Source of the DNA: Caloramator australicus RC3 | GTDB taxonomy: Bacteria; Bacillota; Clostridia; Clostridiales; Caloramatoraceae | DNA length: 41,606 nucleotides | Direction: 5' to 3' | Assembly: GCF_000297115.1 (NCBI RefSeq) | Contig: NZ_CAKP01000017.1 | Coordinates: forward strand, 1-41,606 | Shown here: positions 1 to 8,184 of the stretch, one piece after another | How positions within the stretch are numbered: position 1 is the first letter of the stretch | How the letters are laid out: the number at the start of each line of letters is the position of its first letter | Notes under the pieces: model-generated | The model's database searches: none | What the model saw: only the letters and a program-made list of their open reading frames with translations | What the model was told of the DNA's origin: nothing | Made by a program: the position numbers and the translations under genes

Positions 1-339
1 GATGACGATGATGTAATAGGATGCAGCGCAGAAGGGCATGTAAGCCATGTATTATCGGCGAGATTAAGCAGCAGGCCATTAGGATGGAGCAAGGAAGGAT
101 TAAAGATAATGGCAAAGCTAAGGGTATTTAGCAAGAATGGAGGAAATTTAAGGGAAATAAGTGTGTTTAAGGAAGATGAAAAAGCCTTCAAGGTAAGTAA
201 GAAGAAAATAAAAGAAGCGATAAGAAAGATAAATAAATCTTCACGTGAAGTTATGAATAATATAACGATATTGAACATAGGGAAAGTAACGCCAATTTAC
301 AGGATATTAAAATCAATAAAATATGAAAATATAATTTAA
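1..339 (+). CDS. ISLre2-family (UPF0236) transposase, C-terminal part only
   Basis: An open frame enters from the left edge in the phase of base 1 and ends at TAA 337-339. It carries the motif [19 protein letters not shown] followed by PLGWS, which I recognise as the conserved C-terminal signature of ISLre2-type transposases (UPF0236). These enzymes move a Firmicutes insertion sequence. The catalytic N-terminal part lies outside the window, so intactness cannot be judged. A later ATG at 109 would give a 76-aa product, but the conserved motif lies before it, so that ATG is internal. The lysine-rich tail is ordinary for the family. The right end of the element should lie between 340 and about 440, but I could not identify its terminal repeat. 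Confidence 0.85.
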   Translation, partial: DDDDVIGCSAEGHVSHVLSARLSSRPLGWSKEGLKIMAKLRVFSKNGGNLREISVFKEDEKAFKVSKKKIKEAIRKINKSSREVMNNITILNIGKVTPIYRILKSIKYENII

Positions 340-440
340 GTTTTTTAAATTTAACAAACGCCTTGAAACTAGCTAATTTAAGGGGTTGTCTATAAAAATT
401 AACCTACAATATCTTGACACTATCAACTTATAATTAAAGG

Positions 441-469
441 TTGATAATTGTATATAAGTATGGTATAAT
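441..469 (+). promoter_or_regulatory. sigma-A promoter of rpmE
   Basis: TTGATA at 441-446 and TATAAT at 464-469 are separated by 17 bases, with an extended -10 TG at 461-462. Transcription would start near 476, about 58 bases before the rpmE ATG. A short inverted repeat, TATCAAC 421-427 and GTTGATA 440-446, overlaps the -35 hexamer and could be an operator. Confidence 0.6.
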
Positions 470-533
470 TTTTAGGGTTAAAAGGGAAAGAATAAATTAA
501 AATACTTATTTAAAATAGAAAGAGGTGAACAAG

Positions 534-749
534 ATGAGAGAAGGAATTCATCCAAATTATACTCATGAAGCAGTTGTTAAGTGTGCATGTGGTAATACTT
601 TTGTAACAGGTTCAGTTAAGAAGGAAATTAAGGTTGAAATTTGTTCAAAATGCCATCCATTCTTCACTGGAAAGCAAAAGATGATAGTTGAAGCTGGTGG
701 TAGATTAGAAAAGTTCATGAAAAAATACAATATCAAAGAAGAAGAATAA
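534..749 (+). CDS. rpmE: 50S ribosomal protein L31 (zinc-binding form)
   Basis: Ribosomal protein L31, a small protein of the large subunit that bridges to the 30S head. The 71-aa product starts [11 protein letters not shown] and has the four zinc-ligand cysteines as CAC and CSKC, so this is the C+ form rather than the zinc-free paralogue. The start is ATG 534 because AGAGGTG (521-527) is correctly spaced. A GTG at 525 overlaps that ribosome binding site and would add three foreign residues. It has its own promoter and a strong terminator, then tdk follows, as in other Firmicutes. Confidence 0.97.
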   Translation: MREGIHPNYTHEAVVKCACGNTFVTGSVKKEIKVEICSKCHPFFTGKQKMIVEAGGRLEKFMKKYNIKEEE

Positions 750-755
750 TTTTTT

Positions 756-776
756 GACCGGGACGCCGGTCTTTTT
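756..776 (+). terminator. Intrinsic terminator after rpmE
   Basis: Stem GACCGG (756-761) pairs with CCGGTC (766-771) around a GACG loop, followed by a T run. It lies seven bases after the rpmE stop codon. Confidence 0.85.
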
Positions 777-795
777 CTTTTAAGGAGGTTTTATC

Positions 796-1371
796 ATGTA
801 TGGCCCAAAGGATCATGGTTGGATAGAAATGATTGTTGGACCAATGTATAGCGGTAAAAGCGAAGAGCTCATAAGAAGGATAAAAAGAGCCAAAATAGCA
901 AGGCAAAAGGTTCAAGTTTTTAAACCCTCTATAGATAATAGATACAGTATAACAGAAGTAGTATCCCACAACGGAGATAAAGAGGGGGCACATTCGGTTG
1001 AAAATTCAACGGAAATACTTAATCTAGTAAGTGAAGATACTGATGTTATTGCAATAGATGAGGTTCAGTTCTTTGATGATGAAATAGTTGAGGTTTGTAA
1101 AAAGTTAGCGGATAAAGGCAAAAGAGTTATTTGTGCTGGTCTTGACCTTGATTTTAGGGGAGAACCCTTTGGACCAGTTCCAAGGCTTCTTGCTATAGCT
1201 GAATTCGTTGATAAAATACAAGCTATATGCGTTGTTTGTGGAAATCCAGCAACAAGAACCCAAAGGTTAATCAATGGTAAGCCTGCTAAATATTCTGATC
1301 CTATCGTCCTAGTGGGAGCTAAAGAAGCCTATGAAGCTCGTTGCCGCAAGTGCCATATTGTTTTAAAATAG
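796..1371 (+). CDS. tdk: Thymidine kinase (type II, TK1-like)
   Basis: Phosphorylates thymidine to dTMP in the salvage pathway, in the cytoplasm. The 191-aa length is usual for the bacterial TK1-like family. Visible motifs are the P-loop GPMYSGKS (residues 15-22), the Walker B/catalytic segment DEVQFF with Glu89, and the structural zinc cysteines C145/C148 and C183/C186. The start ATG follows AAGGAGGT. The stop codon TAG shares its last G with a GGGACGGTTCTTAA repeat copy (1371-1384), so the repeat abuts the gene exactly. Confidence 0.97.
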   Translation: MYGPKDHGWIEMIVGPMYSGKSEELIRRIKRAKIARQKVQVFKPSIDNRYSITEVVSHNGDKEGAHSVENSTEILNLVSEDTDVIAIDEVQFFDDEIVEVCKKLADKGKRVICAGLDLDFRGEPFGPVPRLLAIAEFVDKIQAICVVCGNPATRTQRLINGKPAKYSDPIVLVGAKEAYEARCRKCHIVLK

Positions 1372-1384
1372 GGACGGTTCTTAA
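1371..1384 (+). repeat. REP-like repeat copy, GGGACGGTTCTTAA
   Basis: Fourteen bases match the core of the repeat family found around the RAYT gene and elsewhere in the window. This copy begins at the last base of the tdk stop codon. Confidence 0.75.
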
Positions 1385-1429
1385 TAGTTTTATATCTTAG
1401 TAAATTTTAAATAATTAGAAGGGGTTATA

Positions 1430-1639
1430 ATGAAGGGAGTTATAGATAGATTTGAAGGTGAATTTGTAATAATCGTTTTTGATGATGGAAAGGTTGAGAG
1501 TATCAACCGTCAGTTGATACCTAATGAGGCAAAAGAAGGAGATGTTATCGTTTTTGAATCAACTATATATATTGATAATGAAGAAACCTTAAAACGAAAA
1601 AAGAAATCCAAGAAATACTTGGAATTTTGGGAAGATTAA
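1430..1639 (+). CDS. DUF3006 domain protein
   Basis: A 69-aa acidic/basic protein starting MKGVIDRFEGEFVIIVFDDG, the typical opening of DUF3006 proteins, small beta-rich proteins of unknown function common in Firmicutes. It has no signal peptide or membrane segment. The C-terminus is lysine-rich (KRKKKSKKY). The ribosome binding site is AAGGGG about 7 bases before ATG. It lies between tdk and the RAYT transposase with no obvious terminator on either side. I infer no specific role. Confidence 0.85.
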   Translation: MKGVIDRFEGEFVIIVFDDGKVESINRQLIPNEAKEGDVIVFESTIYIDNEETLKRKKKSKKYLEFWED

Positions 1640-1678
1640 CATATACTGAAATTTATTGCATAAATAACCAAAATCATG

Positions 1679-1723
1679 GGCATACTATCTACAAAAAGCA
1701 TAGGGGGTTGTAGATAGTATGCC
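1679..1723 (+). promoter_or_regulatory. Hairpin covering the start codon of the RAYT gene
   Basis: A perfect 16-bp inverted repeat: 1679-1694 (GGCATACTATCTACAA) with 1708-1723. The 13-base loop holds the GGGGG ribosome binding site, and the right arm contains the ATG at 1719-1721. In RNA this would lock the start codon in a stem. As DNA it could also be an end structure recognised by the transposase. Leader hairpins that limit transposase translation are known in the IS200 family; the application here is inference. Confidence 0.7.
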
Positions 1724-2648
1724 TAGATGTGCAAGATTAAAGTCGAACGATTCGATTTACCATATTATGTGCAAAAGTATAAGCGATACTGATCTTTTCA
1801 GATGTGATGCTGACAAGAAGGTATTTATGGGATATATCAAAAAATATCAGGAGAAATATGAATTTAAAGTATATGCTTATTGCCTAATGACAAATCATGT
1901 TCATCTCATAATTGATTCCAATGGTTTTGATATTTCAAAAATTATGCATAGTATTAATCAGTGCTATGCTCAATATTTTAATAGAAGATACCAAAGAAAA
2001 GGGCATTTGTTTCATGATAGATTCAAGAGCATAATTGTTAAAGACGAAAGATATCTTTTGACATTATCGGCATATATTCATAACAATCCTATGGCAATAA
2101 AAGAATATAGGGAATGCCCAGAAAGGTATGAGTATTCCAGCTTATCAGTATATCTTGGGATTGATCATGATAAGTTCGAGACACTCGATGAGGGTTTTAT
2201 ATTGGGACTTTTTGGTCCAAATGTTAAAAAGGCTAGAGAGAGCTATTATAAGTTTGTATTCTCATGTAAAGATAATAAAATAAGAAAAACTATTGAATTT
2301 GAAGATCAACCTGGAGAATATAGAAGCGATAGAACTATATTAAGAAGGGAATATTCACCTCAAGACATTTTGAGTTTTTTAGAAGAAAATTTAGGAGTAG
2401 AAAGAAAGCTTTTATATTTGAAGTATAGAAAAGAATCAAAGGAGTTTAGAGCAATAGTAGTTTATCTGTTAAGGTGTTTTTGTGGATACAGCTATAGCCA
2501 AATATGCAAGATAGTTGGCAATATAACCTCTGCGCGGGTAGCTGTCTTATTCAACATAGGATATGAGCTTGTCAATAATGATTCAAAATATAAATTTATA
2601 TTGGAAAAATTTTTGGATAACTGTGAAAATAGGGACAAGAAGTTTTAA
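1719..2648 (+). CDS. REP-associated tyrosine transposase (RAYT, Y1_Tnp family)
   Basis: A single-strand DNA transposase of the HUH/Y1 superfamily, 309 aa. The HUH motif is NHVHL (His60, His62). The likely nucleophile is Tyr119 in AYIHNNP, the motif typical of RAYT proteins; RKGHLFHDRFKS (residues 93-104) is also characteristic. Residues about 205-290 form an extra domain: FRAIVVYLLR, then YSYSQICKIVG, resembling the helix-turn-helix DNA-binding domain IV of DnaA. RAYT proteins act on short palindromic REP sequences rather than carrying a classic IS. Here degenerate and good copies of a GGGGACGGTTCTTAA repeat follow the gene directly, and more lie across the window. The ATG at 1719 sits in a hairpin that may repress translation. 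The frame is intact. Confidence 0.93.
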   Translation: MPRCARLKSNDSIYHIMCKSISDTDLFRCDADKKVFMGYIKKYQEKYEFKVYAYCLMTNHVHLIIDSNGFDISKIMHSINQCYAQYFNRRYQRKGHLFHDRFKSIIVKDERYLLTLSAYIHNNPMAIKEYRECPERYEYSSLSVYLGIDHDKFETLDEGFILGLFGPNVKKARESYYKFVFSCKDNKIRKTIEFEDQPGEYRSDRTILRREYSPQDILSFLEENLGVERKLLYLKYRKESKEFRAIVVYLLRCFCGYSYSQICKIVGNITSARVAVLFNIGYELVNNDSKYKFILEKFLDNCENRDKKF

Positions 2649-2722
2649 CAAAAAAATTTTCTTTTTTATAAAAAGAAGATATATTATAATATGTTTTAGT
2701 GCACATTAAGTGGACAAGCATT

Positions 2723-2881
2723 GGGGACGATTCATTAAATATACGAAAATTAAATGGTGAACTGGGGACGTTTTAATCAATGATGGACTTGGGGAGTTTT
2801 AAAATTTTTTAATATGTAAAACAATTAAGAACCGTCCCCAAAAGAGGTGATGGAGAGATGAAACAATTAAGAACTGTCCCC
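2723..2881 (+). repeat. Cluster of REP-like repeat copies downstream of the RAYT gene
   Basis: Three copies read forward and decay in quality: GGGGACGATTCATTAA (2723-2738), GGGGACGTTTTAA (2764-2776) and GGGGAGTTTTAA (2791-2802). Two good copies read in reverse: TTAAGAACCGTCCCC (2825-2839) and TTAAGAACTGTCCCC (2867-2881). The two reverse copies share about 21 bases with one mismatch and are 42 bp apart. The last copy lies inside the yqhQ coding sequence. The 2649-2857 stretch has no other gene and no clear terminator. Confidence 0.8.
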
Positions 2882-3745
2882 ATAGGAGGACAGGCGGTTA
2901 TAGAAGGGGTTATGATGAGGGGTGAGAGGAAGATTGCAATTGCAGTAAGGGATGCAAAGGGAAACATTAATGTAAGCGTTGAAGAAAATGTTCCCCTTAG
3001 CAAAAAGCATAAAATATTAGGCATGCCGATTATAAGAGGAGTTGCTGCTTTTTTTGATTCCCTTATTACGGGAGTCAAGGCTTTATCTTATTCAGCACAG
3101 TTTTTTGAAGCTGAGGAGACGAGGGTTGAAAGATATCTAAAAGATAAACTAAAAGAGAAATATGAAGCCCTTGAGATGGGATTTACAATTATCGTTTCTC
3201 TAATCTTTGCGATGCTGCCTTTTTTTATTTTGCCAACTTTTGCAGCAACCTTTATAAGAACAAGCGGTTTTATAAAAAATATATTAGAGGGAATAATAAG
3301 GCTTACGATATTTTTATTTTATATAGTTTTAATTAGCAAGTTAAACGACATTCAAAGGGTTTTTCAGTATCATGGTGCAGAACATAAGAGCATCCACTGC
3401 TACGAGGCAGGGCTTGAGCTTACCGTTGAAAATGCAAAAAAGTTTTCAACTCTTCATCCAAGGTGTGGGACGAACTTTTTACTCATAGTAATGCTAATTA
3501 GTATTTTTATCTTTAGCTTTTTAGGCTGGCCCAACCTTTTAATAAGAATATTATCAAGGCTTATTTTAATCCCCCTTGTTGCAGGACTTTCCTATGAGCT
3601 TATAAGATGGTTTGGAAAATCTGAATCTAAGCTTTCTAAAATGCTTTCTTATCCAGGGCTTATGCTGCAAAAATTAACAACAAAAGAGCCGGATGAATCT
3701 CAAATTGAAGTTGCCCTTGAGGCCCTTAAAAACGTGTTAGATTAA
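2858..3745 (+). CDS. yqhQ: DUF1385 membrane protein, YqhQ-like
   Basis: A 295-aa polytopic membrane protein of the DUF1385 family, function not established. The hallmark GGQAVIEGVMMRG is at residues 10-22, and the conserved YHGAEHKSIHCYE lies mid-protein, with hydrophobic segments near residues 105-130, 140-160, 205-225 and 230-250. The first seven codons after the start (KQLRTVP) are read from a copy of the GGGGACNGTTCTTAA repeat in reverse orientation, so the N-terminus appears to have been replaced by repeat sequence. The ribosome binding site is GAGGTG before ATG 2858. In many clostridia this gene precedes prmC and prfA, as here. Confidence 0.93.
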   Translation: MKQLRTVPIGGQAVIEGVMMRGERKIAIAVRDAKGNINVSVEENVPLSKKHKILGMPIIRGVAAFFDSLITGVKALSYSAQFFEAEETRVERYLKDKLKEKYEALEMGFTIIVSLIFAMLPFFILPTFAATFIRTSGFIKNILEGIIRLTIFLFYIVLISKLNDIQRVFQYHGAEHKSIHCYEAGLELTVENAKKFSTLHPRCGTNFLLIVMLISIFIFSFLGWPNLLIRILSRLILIPLVAGLSYELIRWFGKSESKLSKMLSYPGLMLQKLTTKEPDESQIEVALEALKNVLD

Positions 3746-3758
3746 GGTTGGTGATACT

Positions 3759-4616
3759 TTGACTTATTTTGAAGTATTAAATATAGCAAAGGATATCCTT
3801 AAGAATAACAATAAACCAATCCAAGATGCAGAAATAATTCTATCCTATATCCTTAAAAAAGACAGAACCTATATTCACTGTCATTTGAATGATAAAATAG
3901 ATGAAACTTTAGAAAAATCCTTTTTAAATATGATCAAAGAAAGGGCATTGGGAAGACCGCTACAATATATTCTTAGCGAGTGGGAATTTTATGGTCTTAA
4001 ATTTATAGTTAAGGAAGGCGTATTGATTCCAAGGCCGGATACTGAAGTTCTTGTTGAAAAGTGCCTTGAAATTTTAAAAAATATAAAAAGTCCAAAGATA
4101 ATAGATATAGGCTGTGGGAGCGGTGCAATTTCAATTGCAATTGCCTATAATAAAAAAGATTCCACAGTTTATGCCCTTGACATAGACAGCACTCCTCTTG
4201 AAATCACAAGATTAAATGCAGAAAAAAATAATGTTCAAGATAGGGTTTATATTAAAAAATCAGACCTTCTTAAAAATTTAGATGATGATTTGAAGGGCAG
4301 AGTGGATCTTATAGTTTCAAACCCTCCCTATATAAAGGAGGAAGAAATTAAAGATCTTATGGATGAGGTTAAAAATTTTGAGCCGAAGCTTGCCCTATCA
4401 GGTGGGGAGGATGGGCTATACTTTTTTAGGGAAATATCAAAGGAGGCAAAAGAATATTTAAAGAAAGACGGATATATAGCCTTCGAAATAGGTTACAATC
4501 AAGGGAAAGATGTTAAAAAAATATTAGAGGGGGAAGGCTATAAAGATGTAGAAATATTTAAAGACCTTGCAGGTCTTGATAGGGTGATTATAGCAAAATA
4601 TGTTGATAATTTGTAG
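3759..4616 (+). CDS. prmC: Peptide chain release factor N5-glutamine methyltransferase
   Basis: Methylates the glutamine of the GGQ motif in release factors RF1 and RF2, using S-adenosylmethionine. The 285-aa protein has the helical N-terminal domain, the SAM-binding motif DIGCGSG (116-122) and the substrate-glutamine motif NPPY (188-191). The start is TTG 3759 preceded by AAGG; the family length supports it. It lies 48 bases before prfA, whose product is its substrate, a very widespread arrangement. Confidence 0.95.
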   Translation: MTYFEVLNIAKDILKNNNKPIQDAEIILSYILKKDRTYIHCHLNDKIDETLEKSFLNMIKERALGRPLQYILSEWEFYGLKFIVKEGVLIPRPDTEVLVEKCLEILKNIKSPKIIDIGCGSGAISIAIAYNKKDSTVYALDIDSTPLEITRLNAEKNNVQDRVYIKKSDLLKNLDDDLKGRVDLIVSNPPYIKEEEIKDLMDEVKNFEPKLALSGGEDGLYFFREISKEAKEYLKKDGYIAFEIGYNQGKDVKKILEGEGYKDVEIFKDLAGLDRVIIAKYVDNL

Positions 4617-4664
4617 ATTTAATTGCTATAATATTTCATGATTAAAATTTTGGAGGGTGGAAAC

Positions 4665-5735
4665 ATGCTAGAAAAATTAGATTTTATCGAAGAAAAATAT
4701 GAGGAACTATCAAAAAAGATTAGCGATCCTGAGATTATAGCTGATAATAATTTATTTCAAAAATTATGCAAAGAGCACAATTCATTAGAAGAAATCGTTT
4801 TAAAATATAGAGAATATAAGACAATATTAAAAAGAATAAAGGAAGATAAGGAACTTCTAGAGGATGACATAGATAGGGAAATGAAGGACCTTGTTGAAGA
4901 GGAGTTAAAGGAGCTTTCTGAAGAAAAGGAAAGGGTAGAAAAGGAGCTAAAATTATTACTCCTACCTAAGGACCCTAACGATGAAAAGAACGTATTTATC
5001 GAAATTAGAGCTGGTGCAGGTGGGGATGAGGCAGCTTTATTTGCAGCAGATCTATATAGAATGTATACAAGATACGCAGAAAGGCATAACTTCAAAACAG
5101 AACTTGTTTCATCAAGTCCCAATGATCTTGGCGGATATAAGGAAGTTATTTTTATGGTAAAGGGTCAAGGTGCCTATTCAAAATTGAAATACGAAAGCGG
5201 AGTTCACAGGGTTCAAAGAGTTCCTGTTACTGAAGCTGGAGGAAGAATCCACACATCAACAGCAACGGTTGCTGTATTACCAGAAGTTGATGATGTTGAG
5301 GTGGAAATAAACCCTAATGACCTTAGAATTGACGTTTTTAGATCTTCAGGCCATGGCGGACAGCATGTTAATACAACCGATTCTGCAGTTAGAATAACTC
5401 ACATTCCAACAGGTATTGTTGTATCCTGCCAAGATGAAAAATCGCAGCTAAAAAACAGAGAAAAGGCAATGAAAATTCTTAAGGCAAAGCTTTATGAGAT
5501 AGAGCTTGAAAAACAAAGAAGTCAAATAGCTGCAGAAAGAAAAAGTCAGGTAGGAACCGGAGATAGAAGTGAAAGAATCAGAACCTATAATTTCCCACAA
5601 GGAAGAGTTACTGATCATAGAATAGGCCTTACAATTTATCAGCTTGAATCCTTTTTAGATGGGGAAATAGATGAGGTTATAGATGCCCTAATTACTGCTG
5701 ATCAGGCTGAAAAGCTAAAGGAGGTTGGGGAGTAA
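4665..5735 (+). CDS. prfA: Peptide chain release factor 1
   Basis: RF1 terminates translation at UAA and UAG. The product is 356 aa. The GGQ tripeptide, which enters the peptidyl transferase centre, is at residues 231-233, and the PxT codon-recognition motif is PVT at 187-189. The start is ATG 4665, placed by TGGAGGGTGG at 4651-4660; an upstream in-frame ATG at 4638 has no ribosome binding site and would add nine atypical residues. The gene follows prmC. The RF2 gene prfB is at the far end of the window. Confidence 0.97.
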   Translation: MLEKLDFIEEKYEELSKKISDPEIIADNNLFQKLCKEHNSLEEIVLKYREYKTILKRIKEDKELLEDDIDREMKDLVEEELKELSEEKERVEKELKLLLLPKDPNDEKNVFIEIRAGAGGDEAALFAADLYRMYTRYAERHNFKTELVSSSPNDLGGYKEVIFMVKGQGAYSKLKYESGVHRVQRVPVTEAGGRIHTSTATVAVLPEVDDVEVEINPNDLRIDVFRSSGHGGQHVNTTDSAVRITHIPTGIVVSCQDEKSQLKNREKAMKILKAKLYEIELEKQRSQIAAERKSQVGTGDRSERIRTYNFPQGRVTDHRIGLTIYQLESFLDGEIDEVIDALITADQAEKLKEVGE

Positions 5736-5744
5736 TTCCATATT

Positions 5745-6338
5745 ATGTTTTCGATTAAAAAGGCCATAAAAAAAGAAAGGGCAAGGCTCAATAGAAATTA
5801 TTTTATTTCCTTTTTTATTTTTATATTAGTTGCTTATCTTACCTTTGCAGCCATAAGCTTAAGTGTAGTAAAAGGCTGGCAAAGTTACTTTACTATTGCC
5901 TATGCCCTTATTATTGAACTTTTAATTTTAATAAACATTTTTAAACTATATTTTGAATCAAAGTTTAGTGTTGATATATCCTTTGAAAAAATCAAAATCC
6001 ATCAGCCATTTAAGGGGAATTTGTCATTACAACCCTCAAAGGTTGTCTATGTCGATGTTATTAGCAATAAAGATGATTTTGATATAGTTATATTCATGAA
6101 GGGCAAAAGGGTAAAAAGACTTTTAAAGCTTAATGAAAATGGTGATTTTAAAAGAATTTATAAGATTTTAAATGAAAAGTATAATGAAGATGAGTTTTAT
6201 TATTATATCATGAAAAAGGGCGGCGCTAAAAAATATTTTTATCTTTATAAGCTTTACAAAAACTGTTTTGAAGCAGAGTTTTCAAGGAAAGCAATGGAAT
6301 ATATAAAACTTTTTATGGAGGAATACAACTTATCGTAA
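5745..6338 (+). CDS. Conserved membrane protein of unknown function
   Basis: A 197-aa protein with two predicted membrane helices (about residues 20-42 and 48-68) and a basic, lysine/tyrosine-rich soluble part of some 125 residues. I do not recognise a domain. It starts nine bases after prfA, so it is probably cotranscribed, although its ribosome binding site is weak (GGGGAG before the prfA stop). In Bacillus the comparable place after prfA and prmC holds spoIIR and other genes; this protein does not resemble SpoIIR. Confidence 0.7.
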   Translation: MFSIKKAIKKERARLNRNYFISFFIFILVAYLTFAAISLSVVKGWQSYFTIAYALIIELLILINIFKLYFESKFSVDISFEKIKIHQPFKGNLSLQPSKVVYVDVISNKDDFDIVIFMKGKRVKRLLKLNENGDFKRIYKILNEKYNEDEFYYYIMKKGGAKKYFYLYKLYKNCFEAEFSRKAMEYIKLFMEEYNLS

Positions 6339-6341
6339 TAT

Positions 6342-6394
6342 ATTTCATCTCCTTAAAATAAATTTTTAAAAGGAATATTTTAAGGAGATGAAAT
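6342..6394 (+). promoter_or_regulatory. 19-bp inverted repeat sequestering the ZIP gene ribosome binding site
   Basis: ATTTCATCTCCTTAAAATA (6342-6360) is a perfect inverted complement of 6376-6394, with a 15-base A/T-rich loop. The right arm contains AAGGAG (6382-6387), the ribosome binding site of the ATG at 6398. No T run follows, so it is a poor terminator. It may control translation of the transporter, or be a DNA operator. Mechanism is inference. Confidence 0.65.
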
Positions 6395-6397
6395 TTT

Positions 6398-7129
6398 ATG
6401 AATATATTAACCATAACCCTCATTGGAACATTAGTTTGCGCCTTTGGAACCACCTTTGGAGCATTTTTAATAGTTATTCTTAAAAAGACAAATAATATAT
6501 TAATGTCAAGCATAATAGGCATTGCAGCCGGACTTATGTTGTCGGTTGTCACCTTTGACCTTATACCGGAATCGATAGAAACCGGAGGGCTGTTGTTAGC
6601 GGTAGTCGGAACTATAATTGGGATAGCCTTTGCTATAATTTTGGATTATTTTTTGTCATACTTAAACATAATAAAAAAATACGGGAAGCACCTTAAAACT
6701 GCCCTTCTTTTAGCCCTTGCCCTATCGGCCCACAATTTTCCAGAAGGGCTTGCCATAGGCACAGGGTTTATAAAGGGAATAAATTTTGGTTTTAAAATAG
6801 CCATTGTTATTGCCTTTCATGATATTCCAGAGGGAGCTGCTGTTGCAGCACCCCTTCTTCAGAGCAGCTTAAAAAGGTGGCAAATATTAATATTAACTGC
6901 TCTAACAGCCCTTCCTACGGCCATAGGAACTTATTTTGGAGCTGTTCTTGGGAATATCTCGAATGTTTTTGTATCGTTATGCCTTGGATTTGCCTCTGGA
7001 ACTATGCTGTATATTGTTGTAGGAGAGTTAATTCCAGAGAGCAAAGAACTTTCAAAGGGGATTTTATCAACCTTATCTACTCTTTTAGGCTTACTTTTAG
7101 GTCTTTTATTGGTTTCTTTTTTCGGTTAG
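6398..7129 (+). CDS. ZIP-family metal transporter
   Basis: A 243-aa integral membrane protein with about eight hydrophobic segments. Metal-site motifs are HNFPEG (112-117) and HDIPEG (141-146), the paired histidine/glutamate signatures of helices IV and V in ZIP/ZupT proteins, which import zinc and other divalent metals. The cytoplasmic loop is short, as in bacterial ZIPs. The Shine-Dalgarno sequence is buried in a 19-bp hairpin. In Bacillus the manganese exporter gene mntP sits in a similar position beside ywlC and ywlE, so a metal transporter here is a recurring theme; the metal is not determined by sequence. Confidence 0.92.
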   Translation: MNILTITLIGTLVCAFGTTFGAFLIVILKKTNNILMSSIIGIAAGLMLSVVTFDLIPESIETGGLLLAVVGTIIGIAFAIILDYFLSYLNIIKKYGKHLKTALLLALALSAHNFPEGLAIGTGFIKGINFGFKIAIVIAFHDIPEGAAVAAPLLQSSLKRWQILILTALTALPTAIGTYFGAVLGNISNVFVSLCLGFASGTMLYIVVGELIPESKELSKGILSTLSTLLGLLLGLLLVSFFG

Positions 7130-7139
7130 GAGGATAATT

Positions 7140-8174
7140 ATGGATACAAAGGTTTATAGAATAAACGAAAGGGACGAGGAAAAGATAAAAGAAGCTGCTG
7201 AGGTTATAAAGCAGGGAGGCCTTGTAGTTTTTCCAACGGAAACAGTTTATGGGCTTGGAGCAAATGCCCTTGATGAGGTTGCCTGCAAAAAAATTTTTCA
7301 AGCAAAGGGAAGACCGCAGGATAATCCTTTAATCGTTCATGTCGCCAGCTTTGATATTTCAAAATATGTAAAATATATTCCAGATAAAGCAAAGATTTTG
7401 ATGGAAAACTTTTGGCCAGGGCCTTTAACGATTATAATGCCAAAATCAAGTTTAATCCCCGATGTTGTTACAGCTGGGCTTGACAGCGTTGCAATCAGAA
7501 TGCCTGAAAATAAGCTTGCAAGAAAGCTGATAGAGTTTTCTGGTGTTCCAATTGCTGCACCAAGTGCAAATATTTCTGGAAGGCCAAGTCCAACCTCAAT
7601 AGAGCATTGTATTGAGGATCTTTATGGAAGGGTGGACATGATAATAGGTGGTGAAAGGTGCAGGGTGGGCCTTGAATCTACTGTCGTCGATGCAACGGAT
7701 GAAGATATCATAATCTTAAGGCCAGGTTTTATTACAAAGGAGGATCTCGAAGAGGTTGTTGGGAAGGTTTTTGTCGATCCTGCTATAAAAAGCGAAGATT
7801 TCAAGCCCAAATCTCCGGGTATGAAGTATAGACATTATGCGCCAAAAGCCCCTTTAAAAGTAATAAAGGGAGATACCCAAAAGGTTGTTGAATATATTAA
7901 GGAAAACGTGTATAATATGAAAAGGCAAGGCAAAACCGTTGGAGTTTTGATTGTGGATGAGATTATGGATAAAATAGATGCTGATATTAAAGTTTCCTTA
8001 GGAAGCATAAAGGATCCAGGGACTATTGCTGCAAATTTATTCGATAAGCTAAGGGAATTCGATAAAACTAATGTGGATTTAATACTTTCAATTGGCTTTA
8101 AAGAAGATGGGCTTTTTTCTGCCATAATGAATCGACTAAAGAAAGCATCTGGAAACAATCTTATTGAAATTTAG
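7140..8174 (+). CDS. sua5: L-threonylcarbamoyladenylate synthase (YrdC/Sua5)
   Basis: Makes threonylcarbamoyl-AMP from threonine, bicarbonate and ATP, the first step of tRNA t6A37 modification. The 344-aa protein has the YrdC domain (about residues 14-200; the segments PTETVYGLGANA and KGRPQDNPL are diagnostic) and the C-terminal Sua5 domain (about 225-344), so this is the long form. It begins ten bases after the ZIP gene, with AGGAGG as ribosome binding site. The next gene, ywlE, is also its neighbour in Bacillus. Confidence 0.96.
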   Translation: MDTKVYRINERDEEKIKEAAEVIKQGGLVVFPTETVYGLGANALDEVACKKIFQAKGRPQDNPLIVHVASFDISKYVKYIPDKAKILMENFWPGPLTIIMPKSSLIPDVVTAGLDSVAIRMPENKLARKLIEFSGVPIAAPSANISGRPSPTSIEHCIEDLYGRVDMIIGGERCRVGLESTVVDATDEDIIILRPGFITKEDLEEVVGKVFVDPAIKSEDFKPKSPGMKYRHYAPKAPLKVIKGDTQKVVEYIKENVYNMKRQGKTVGVLIVDEIMDKIDADIKVSLGSIKDPGTIAANLFDKLREFDKTNVDLILSIGFKEDGLFSAIMNRLKKASGNNLIEI

Positions 8175-8184
8175 GAGGTTTGCC

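Noticed and set aside
414-434. TTGACA followed by TATAAT upstream of rpmE
   Set aside because: The spacer is only 9 bases; the TTGATA/TATAAT pair 17 bases apart just downstream is the better promoter.
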